Assembly (NCBI GenBank): GCA_903828535.1
Contig: CAIKMN010000036.1
Location: forward strand, 124,001 to 188,000
Length of the DNA stretch: 64,000 bases
Origin: an uncultured Curvibacter sp.
GTDB lineage: Bacteria; Pseudomonadota; Gammaproteobacteria; Burkholderiales; Burkholderiaceae_C
Reading direction: 5' to 3'
Below, one piece after another: positions 57,915-64,000 of this stretch. The notes under the pieces were generated by a model. That model searched no databases. It was not told the origin of the DNA and saw nothing but the letters and a program-made list of their open reading frames with translations. The position numbers and the translations under genes are program-made. Each line of letters opens with the position of its first letter. Position 1 is the first letter of the stretch.

Positions 57915-60245
57915 ATGGCCTACTCTTTAAATACGCTCGGGTCGGGCTCAGACGGACGGGGTGAACCTCTGGGCGAGGCGGCCAGTACGGCCCTCGGCGT
58001 CAAACGCTTCGCACTCGAGCTGGGTTTGATTCTGGGCTTGGTGGTCCTGGGGTTTTGGGGTTTGGCCCTGCTGAGCTACCACCCCACCGACGCCGCATGG
58101 TCGACCTCGGGCTTGGCCGAACCCACATTGAACCGGGCGGGCCGCTTGGGTGCTTGGTTGGCCGACCTCAGTTACTTCTGTTTTGGCTACTCAGCCTGGT
58201 GGTGTTGGCTGGCTGTTTTGAACGTTTGGTTGACCAGCTTGGCCGCTTGGCTGCGCGGCGCCCCTTCCGCCCTTGAGAGAAGCCGTGCCGTCTTTTGGCT
58301 GGGTTTTGTGGTCTTGATGGCGGCCAGCACCACGCTGGAATGGACGCGCCTTTACCGATTTGAAGACCAGCTGCCCGGTCAAAGTGGCGGCGTCATCGGC
58401 TGGTGGATGGGCTCATTGGCCATGCGTTGGTTGGGCTTCGTGGGCTCAGCCCTCGTGGCCATTGGCTTGGGTTTGCTCGGCATGTCTTTGGCCTTTGGTT
58501 TTTCTTGGGCGCAAGGGGCTGAAAATTTGGGCGCCTGGATCGAAAGCCTTTGGCAGTCGCAACGTGTCAAACGCGAGGTGGCTGAAGATGTGGAATTGGG
58601 CAAGCGCGCTGCCAAAGAGCGTGAAGAAGGTTTGTTGGAAGAGCGCATCGAAATCATGGAGCATCACCCCGAACCGGTGCACATTGTCGAGCCGGCTCAG
58701 GTGGTGGTGGCCAAGAGCGAGCGCGTTGTCAAGGAGCGCCAAAAGCCCTTGTTTACCGAGATGCCCGACAGCAAATTACCGCAGGTCGATTTGCTTGACG
58801 GGGCGCTGACCCGACAAGAAACGGTGTCGCCCGAAACTTTGGAAATGACCAGCCGCTTGATCGAGAAAAAGCTCAAGGACTTTGGCGTTGAAGTGCGGGT
58901 GGTCTTGGCCTCGCCGGGGCCCGTGATCACGCGTTACGAAATCGAGCCCGCCACGGGCGTCAAGGGCTCGCAAGTGGTGAACTTGGCCAAAGACTTGGCG
59001 CGCTCGCTCAGTTTGGTGTCGATCCGCGTCATTGAAACCATTCCCGGTAAAAACTACATGGCTTTGGAGTTGCCCAACGCCAAGCGCCAGACCATCAAAC
59101 TCAGCGAAATTTTGGGCTCTCAGGTTTATCACGAGGCCAAATCCATGTTGACCATGGGCTTGGGCAAAGACATCATCGGAAACCCGGTGGTGGCCGACTT
59201 GGCCAAGATGCCCCACGTGTTGGTGGCCGGCACCACCGGCTCAGGCAAATCTGTTGGGATCAACGCGATGATTTTGTCGCTGCTCTACAAAGCCGAGGCC
59301 CGCGATGTGCGGTTGTTGATGATCGACCCGAAGATGTTGGAAATGTCGGTTTACGAAGGCATTCCGCATTTGTTGGCCCCCGTGGTCACCGACATGAAGC
59401 AGGCCGCCAATGGCTTGAACTGGTGCGTTGCCGAAATGGAGCGCCGCTACAAATTGATGAGCAAATTGGGTGTGCGAAATTTGGCGGGCTACAACGTCAA
59501 AATCGACGAAGCCGCGGCCCGTGAAGAATCGATTGGCAACCCCTTCAGTCTGACCCCCGAGAGCCCTGAACCTTTGACGCGCTTGCCCCACATTGTGGTG
59601 GTGATCGACGAGTTGGCCGACCTGATGATGGTGGTCGGTAAAAAGATCGAAGAGTTGATTGCCCGTTTGGCACAAAAGGCCCGCGCGGCCGGCATTCATT
59701 TGATCTTGGCCACTCAGCGCCCCAGCGTGGATGTGATCACGGGCCTCATCAAAGCCAACATTCCCACGCGCATTGCCTTTCAAGTCAGCTCCAAAATCGA
59801 CAGCCGCACCATCCTCGACCAGATGGGCGCAGAGGCTTTGTTGGGCATGGGCGACATGCTGTACATGCCGAGCGGCACGGGCTTTCCCATCCGGGTGCAC
59901 GGCGCGTTTGTCAGCGATGATGAAGTGCACCGAGTGGTCAGTTATTTGAAGAGCCAAGGCGAACCCGACTACATCGAGGGCGTGCTGGACTTGGGCACGG
60001 TCGAGGGAGACGACGGCGAACTCGGTGGCTCCGATGCCAGCGGTGAAAAAGACCCCATGTACGACCAGGCCGTCGAGATTGTTTTGAAAGACCGCAAGGC
60101 CAGCATTTCGTATGTGCAGCGCAAATTGCGCATTGGCTACAACCGCTCGGCGCGCTTGCTGGAAGAAATGGAAAAATCGGGCCTGGTCAGCGCTTTGACC
60201 AGCAGCGGCCAGCGCGATGTTTTGGTGCCAGCTCGCCATGAATAA
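57915..60245 (+). CDS. ftsK: DNA translocase FtsK
   Basis: A 776-residue FtsK that links cell division with chromosome segregation. Four hydrophobic segments occupy about 30-210 and anchor it at the septum, a short linker follows, and the RecA-like motor has Walker A GTTGSGKS at 439-446 and [18 protein letters not shown]. The C-terminal gamma domain (about 710-776, [20 protein letters not shown]) reads the KOPS sequence. The linker is short compared with E. coli. The next gene overlaps its stop. Confidence 0.96.
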   Translation: MAYSLNTLGSGSDGRGEPLGEAASTALGVKRFALELGLILGLVVLGFWGLALLSYHPTDAAWSTSGLAEPTLNRAGRLGAWLADLSYFCFGYSAWWCWLAVLNVWLTSLAAWLRGAPSALERSRAVFWLGFVVLMAASTTLEWTRLYRFEDQLPGQSGGVIGWWMGSLAMRWLGFVGSALVAIGLGLLGMSLAFGFSWAQGAENLGAWIESLWQSQRVKREVAEDVELGKRAAKEREEGLLEERIEIMEHHPEPVHIVEPAQVVVAKSERVVKERQKPLFTEMPDSKLPQVDLLDGALTRQETVSPETLEMTSRLIEKKLKDFGVEVRVVLASPGPVITRYEIEPATGVKGSQVVNLAKDLARSLSLVSIRVIETIPGKNYMALELPNAKRQTIKLSEILGSQVYHEAKSMLTMGLGKDIIGNPVVADLAKMPHVLVAGTTGSGKSVGINAMILSLLYKAEARDVRLLMIDPKMLEMSVYEGIPHLLAPVVTDMKQAANGLNWCVAEMERRYKLMSKLGVRNLAGYNVKIDEAAAREESIGNPFSLTPESPEPLTRLPHIVVVIDELADLMMVVGKKIEELIARLAQKARAAGIHLILATQRPSVDVITGLIKANIPTRIAFQVSSKIDSRTILDQMGAEALLGMGDMLYMPSGTGFPIRVHGAFVSDDEVHRVVSYLKSQGEPDYIEGVLDLGTVEGDDGELGGSDASGEKDPMYDQAVEIVLKDRKASISYVQRKLRIGYNRSARLLEEMEKSGLVSALTSSGQRDVLVPARHE

Positions 60246-60906
60246 GTCCGCTCATTGGATGGCGGCCCTGGCCTTCTTGTTGACGGTTTGGCTCGGCGCT
60301 TTGGGCCAGGCCCACGCGGACGCGCACACCGATGGCATGGGTGCTTTGTCGGCCTTTCTGAGAAGCGTCCAATCGGGCCGAGCCGAGTTCACCCAAGTCG
60401 TGACTTCACCGGCACAAGAAGGTCGAAAAGCCAAGAGCAAAACCTCCACTGGCGTGTTTGAGTTTCACCGCCCCGCGCACTTTCGCTTTGACTACAAAAA
60501 ACCCTTCGAACAAACTTTGGTGGCCGATGGCCAGACGCTTTGGTTGTATGACCCAGACCTCAACCAGGTGACCGCCCGCTCGCAAGCGCAAACGCTGAAC
60601 AACACGCCCGTCGCTTTGGTCGCTTCGGCCGCTGACCTCAAAGCTTTGCAAGCTGACTTTGTCTTGAGCAACGCCCCCGATCACGACGACCTCGTTTGGG
60701 TCAGTGCGGTTCCCAAAGCCCGCGACGGCACCCTCAAAGCGGTGAACATTGGTTTTCGGGGCGATCAACTGGTGCTGCTCGACGTTCAAGACAACTTGGG
60801 GCAGCGCTCTGTTCTGCGTTTCGGCGCCTTCCAGTTAAATCCGAATTTTGGCCCCGCTGAATTTCAATTCAAGCCGCCACCCGGCGCTGATTTGTTGAAG
60901 CAATAG
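60238..60906 (+). CDS. lolA: Outer-membrane lipoprotein carrier LolA
   Basis: A 222-residue periplasmic chaperone that takes lipoproteins from LolCDE to the outer membrane. The signal peptide ends at GQAHA (about 25). [21 protein letters not shown] and the [16 protein letters not shown] strand are typical. The ATG at 60238 overlaps the ftsK stop by 8 bp, the conserved ftsK-lolA-rarA order. Confidence 0.95.
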   Translation: MNKSAHWMAALAFLLTVWLGALGQAHADAHTDGMGALSAFLRSVQSGRAEFTQVVTSPAQEGRKAKSKTSTGVFEFHRPAHFRFDYKKPFEQTLVADGQTLWLYDPDLNQVTARSQAQTLNNTPVALVASAADLKALQADFVLSNAPDHDDLVWVSAVPKARDGTLKAVNIGFRGDQLVLLDVQDNLGQRSVLRFGAFQLNPNFGPAEFQFKPPPGADLLKQ

Positions 60907-60924
60907 GCTTCAAACGCGCGCTCC

Positions 60925-62235
60925 ATGGCCGCCCTGTTTGCCACTGAAACCGCCGCTCCTTTGGCCGAGTTGCTGCGGCCTCGAACGTTGGACGAGGTGG
61001 TCGGTCAAGCCCATTTGCTCGGTGCCGGGAAACCCATCCGCTTGGCGTTTGAATCGGGGCAACCCCATTCCATGATTTTTTGGGGGCCGCCTGGGGTGGG
61101 TAAAACCACCTTGGCGCGCTTGACCGCGAATGCCTTTCATTGCGCCTTCATCGCCTTGTCGGCCGTCTTTTCGGGCGTTAAAGACATTCGCGCCGCCATG
61201 GCGCAGGCCGAGCTCAATTTGGCGAACGGCCAATCCACCATCTTGTTTGTCGACGAAATTCACCGTTTCAACAAGTCTCAGCAAGACGCCCTATTGCCCT
61301 TTGTCGAAAGTGGCCTGGTCACCTTCATTGGCGCCACCACCGAGAACCCGTCCTTTGAGGTCAATTCGGCGCTGTTGAGTCGGGCACAAGTTTATGTGCT
61401 CGAGTCGCTGAGTGATGCCGAGTTAAAGCAATTGCTGCAACGTGCCCAAGAAAAAGCCTTATCGGCTTTGACCTTGGACGAGCAGGCCATCAACACCTTG
61501 GTGGGTTATGCCGATGGAGACGCTCGGCGTTTGCTGAACTTGCTCGAGCAAACCCGCATCGCCGCCAAAACGGCTGGCGAAACAAGCATCTCCGCAGCCT
61601 TTTTGCAAAACACCTTGAGCTTGAACAGCCGCCGCTTTGACAAGGGCGGCGATAACTTTTACGACCAAATCTCGGCCCTGCACAAATCGGTTCGCGGCTC
61701 GCATCCCGATGCGGCCCTCTATTGGCTGACCCGCATGCTGGACGGCGGCGCCGATGCCCGTTATTTGTCACGCCGCATCGTGCGCATGGCCTGGGAGGAC
61801 ATTGGTTTGGCCGACCCGCGCGCCTTGCAAATCGTCAACGATGCGGCCAGCACCTATGAGCGCTTGGGCAGCCCCGAGGGCGAACTGGCGCTGGGCCAAG
61901 CGGTCATCTATTTGGCACTGGCACCCAAAAGCAACGCGGGCTACATGGCCTTCAAACAAGCCAAAGCCTTTGTGAAACAAGACAAAAGCCGCGAGGTGCC
62001 TGTGCACCTGCGCAACGCCCCCACCAAGCTCATGAAAGAATTGGGCTACGGCCACGATTACCGCTACGCCCACGATGAACCCAATGCTTACGCAGCCGGT
62101 GAGACCTACTTGCCTGAGGGCATGGAGGAGCCAGGTTGGTACCAGCCGGTGCAGAGGGGCTTGGAGCTCAAAATTGCTGAGAAAATGGCGTTGTTGCGGC
62201 AACTGGACGCCGCAGAAAAAACAAAGGCAGAGTGA
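60925..62235 (+). CDS. rarA: Replication-associated recombination protein RarA
   Basis: A 436-residue AAA+ ATPase of the MgsA/RarA/WRNIP1 family acting at stalled replication forks. The N-terminal [15 protein letters not shown] is followed by Walker [10 protein letters not shown] at 54-62 and Walker [10 protein letters not shown], with [18 protein letters not shown] as sensor 1. Its C-terminal domain includes [15 protein letters not shown]. livH overlaps the stop by one base (TGATG). Confidence 0.95.
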   Translation: MAALFATETAAPLAELLRPRTLDEVVGQAHLLGAGKPIRLAFESGQPHSMIFWGPPGVGKTTLARLTANAFHCAFIALSAVFSGVKDIRAAMAQAELNLANGQSTILFVDEIHRFNKSQQDALLPFVESGLVTFIGATTENPSFEVNSALLSRAQVYVLESLSDAELKQLLQRAQEKALSALTLDEQAINTLVGYADGDARRLLNLLEQTRIAAKTAGETSISAAFLQNTLSLNSRRFDKGGDNFYDQISALHKSVRGSHPDAALYWLTRMLDGGADARYLSRRIVRMAWEDIGLADPRALQIVNDAASTYERLGSPEGELALGQAVIYLALAPKSNAGYMAFKQAKAFVKQDKSREVPVHLRNAPTKLMKELGYGHDYRYAHDEPNAYAAGETYLPEGMEEPGWYQPVQRGLELKIAEKMALLRQLDAAEKTKAE

Positions 62236-63164
62236 TGGACGTTTGGCTACAACAAGTCATCAATGGCTTGGTGTTGGGCAGCATGTATGCCCTGGTGGCG
62301 TTGGGTTACACCATGGTTTACGGCATCATCAACATGATCAATTTTGCCCATGGCGAGGTGCTCATGGTGGCCGCTTTGACGAGTTGGAGCACCTTGGGTT
62401 GGTTGCGTGCCACTTGGCCGCAATGTCCTGGTTGGTTGGTCTTGGTGTTGGCCCTTGTGGTGGCCTGCGTTGTGGCGGCGGCCTTGAATTGGCTGATCGA
62501 AAAACTCGCCTACCGTCCCTTGCGCAACAGCCCCAAGTTGGCCCCTTTGATCACGGCCATGGGCGTTTCGATCCTCCTGCAAACCTTGGCCATGATCATC
62601 TGGACGCCCAATTACAAAACCTACCCAACCTTGTTGTCGGATGTGCCGATCAGTTTGGGCGGCGCGGTTATCACGCCGACCCAGGTGATGATTCTGGGGG
62701 TCACCGCCATTTGCTTGGTGGTTTTAACTTGGTTGGTGAATGCCACCCCTTTGGGTCGGGCCATGCGGGCCACGGCGGAGAACCCCCGAGTGGCCGCCTT
62801 GATGGGCGTCAAGCCCGACGCGGTGATCTCGGCCACCTTTGTGATTGGCGCCGTTTTGGCCGCCATCGCCGGGGTGATGTTCGCTTCTAATTACGGCAGC
62901 GTGCAGCACACCATGGGCTTCTTACCCGGGCTCAAAGCCTTCACTGCCGCGGTGTTTGGCGGCATTGGCAATTTGCCGGGTGCCGTGCTCGGTGGTTTGC
63001 TGTTGGGCTTGATTGAGTCGATCGGGGCGGGCTACATCGGGGATTGGACGGGCGGCATTTTAGGCAGCCAATACGCTGACATTTTTGCCTTTGTCGTCTT
63101 GATCATTGTGTTGACCTTGCGCCCCTCGGGCTTGCTGGGCGAACGCGTGGCCGATCGGGCTTGA
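62235..63164 (+). CDS. livH: Branched-chain amino acid ABC permease LivH
   Basis: A 309-residue inner-membrane permease. About eight hydrophobic segments are present. The N-terminal GLVLGSMYALVALGYTMVYG and INFAHGEVLM and the later FTAAVFGGIGNLPGAVLGG are typical of LivH. The ATG at 62235 is preferred over the GTG one codon earlier. It is first of a high-affinity branched-chain amino acid uptake operon that runs past the window. Confidence 0.94.
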   Translation: MDVWLQQVINGLVLGSMYALVALGYTMVYGIINMINFAHGEVLMVAALTSWSTLGWLRATWPQCPGWLVLVLALVVACVVAAALNWLIEKLAYRPLRNSPKLAPLITAMGVSILLQTLAMIIWTPNYKTYPTLLSDVPISLGGAVITPTQVMILGVTAICLVVLTWLVNATPLGRAMRATAENPRVAALMGVKPDAVISATFVIGAVLAAIAGVMFASNYGSVQHTMGFLPGLKAFTAAVFGGIGNLPGAVLGGLLLGLIESIGAGYIGDWTGGILGSQYADIFAFVVLIIVLTLRPSGLLGERVADRA

Positions 63165-63172
63165 AGCACAGC

Positions 63173-64000
63173 ATGTCCATGACGCCCAACACGCCCCTTT
63201 TAATGCGCTTCGCACGCCCGTTCCTGTTGGGTTTGGTGCTGTTATTGCTGCCTTTTTTGTTGCAAAGCTTTGGCAATGCTTGGGTGCGCATGGCCGACAA
63301 CTGCCTCTTGTATGTGATCTTGGCTTTGGGCTTGAACATCGTGGTTGGCTATGCCGGCTTGTTGGACTTGGGTTTTGTGGCGTTTTATGCGGTGGGCGCT
63401 TACTTGTTTGCGCTTTTGTCGTCGCCCCAATTGACCGACAACTTTGAGGCATTGGCCGCCGCTTTTCCAAACGGCTTGCACGCGGCTTGGTGGTGGGTTG
63501 TGCCATTGGCCGCTTTGTTGGCCGCCTTGGCGGGGGCTTTATTGGGGGCGCCCACGCTGAAACTGCGGGGGGACTACTTGGCCATCGTCACCTTGGGGTT
63601 TGGCGAAATTGTGCGCATTTTCATGAACAACCTGGATCAGCCTTACAACCTCACAAACGGCCCCAAGGGGATTGGACAAATTGACGGTTTGAAAATGGGT
63701 TCATTGAACCTGGCCAAGACCACTCAGTGGGGGCCACTCGAAATTCACTCGGTCACGCTTTATTACTTTGTGTTTTTGGCGCTGGCTTTATTGGCCGTCG
63801 TGGTGGGGACGCGTCTGCAAAATTCCCGTCTCGGCCGCGCTTGGATGGCCATCCGGGAAGATGAGATCGCGGCCAAAGCGATGGGCCTCAACACCCGCAA
63901 TTTGAAATTATTGGCCTTTGCCACAGCGGCCAGTTTTGGCGGTGTGGCGGGGGCTTTGTTCGCGGCCTTTCAGGGCTTTGTGTCACCCGAATCCTTCAGT
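63173..64000 (+). CDS. livM: Branched-chain amino acid ABC permease LivM (partial)
   Basis: The first 276 codons are present and the frame is open at the window end. It starts MSMTPNTPLLMRFARPFLL, followed by hydrophobic segments with LNIVVGYAGLLDLGFVAFY, KLRGDYLAIVTLGFGEIVRI and the EAA-like loop AIREDEIAAKAMGLNTRNLK, all typical of LivM. It begins 8 bp after livH. Confidence 0.93.
   Translation, partial: MSMTPNTPLLMRFARPFLLGLVLLLLPFLLQSFGNAWVRMADNCLLYVILALGLNIVVGYAGLLDLGFVAFYAVGAYLFALLSSPQLTDNFEALAAAFPNGLHAAWWWVVPLAALLAALAGALLGAPTLKLRGDYLAIVTLGFGEIVRIFMNNLDQPYNLTNGPKGIGQIDGLKMGSLNLAKTTQWGPLEIHSVTLYYFVFLALALLAVVVGTRLQNSRLGRAWMAIREDEIAAKAMGLNTRNLKLLAFATAASFGGVAGALFAAFQGFVSPESFS

Overview
The window is 64 kb of a betaproteobacterial chromosome, most likely a Comamonadaceae member of the Limnohabitans/Rhodoferax type (Burkholderiales). 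This is inferred from gene order and protein style: maf-yceD-rpmF-plsX-fabHDG-acpP-fabF runs into a periplasmic Do protease, then lepA-lepB-rnc-era-recO-pdxJ-acpS-nagZ. I saw no tRNA, rRNA, CRISPR array, prophage or intact insertion sequence. Genes are dense, many start codons overlap the preceding stop (ATGA, GTGA, TTGA), and several genes start with TTG.

Layout. 1-7 kb: fatty acid synthesis, with rpmF behind a near-consensus promoter and a strong terminator between rpmF and plsX. 7-9.2 kb: a small membrane protein and a Do-like protease. The rpoE-rseA-rseB genes common here in Burkholderiales are absent. 9.2-9.6 kb: an unusual leader before lepA with possible promoters, DnaA-box-like sites and a perfect terminator 38 bp before the start codon. 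9.6-17.4 kb: lepA, lepB, rnc, era, recO, pdxJ, acpS, nagZ. 17.4-22 kb (minus): lysS, recJ and a phosphoglycerate-mutase-like protein whose C-terminus is a 9-bp minisatellite. 22-28.6 kb: lolC-lolD, a TatD-family hydrolase, a spermidine-synthase-like protein, a MipA-like outer-membrane protein, an EamA transporter, a quinone reductase. 28.6-33.9 kb (minus): lipoprotein, lspA, ileS, ribF. 34 kb: an HNH protein with a TTG start.

34.5-50.4 kb is the most interesting part: a TonB-dependent sucrose-use regulon. It holds sucrose phosphorylase, an MFS sugar carrier, fructokinase, a LacI-family repressor, a TPR protein, a dedicated tonB-exbB-exbD-exbD set and a TonB-dependent receptor. Four copies of a LacI-type operator (TGCAA-NCGN-TTGCA) stand before the carrier, tonB and the receptor. 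The implied route is outer membrane (receptor, powered by TonB/ExbBDD), inner membrane (carrier), phosphorolysis to glucose-1-phosphate and fructose, then fructose phosphorylation. Two acyl-CoA dehydrogenases and a frameshifted cation/proton antiporter lie inside the locus without operators.

50.5-64 kb: ppc, an RsmB-family methyltransferase, a fatty-acid desaturase, rpmG-rpmB (minus), trxB (minus), ftsK-lolA-rarA, and livH with the first part of livM. A recurring oddity is the number of short tandem repeats (6 to 13 bp units), both in frame inside genes and between genes.
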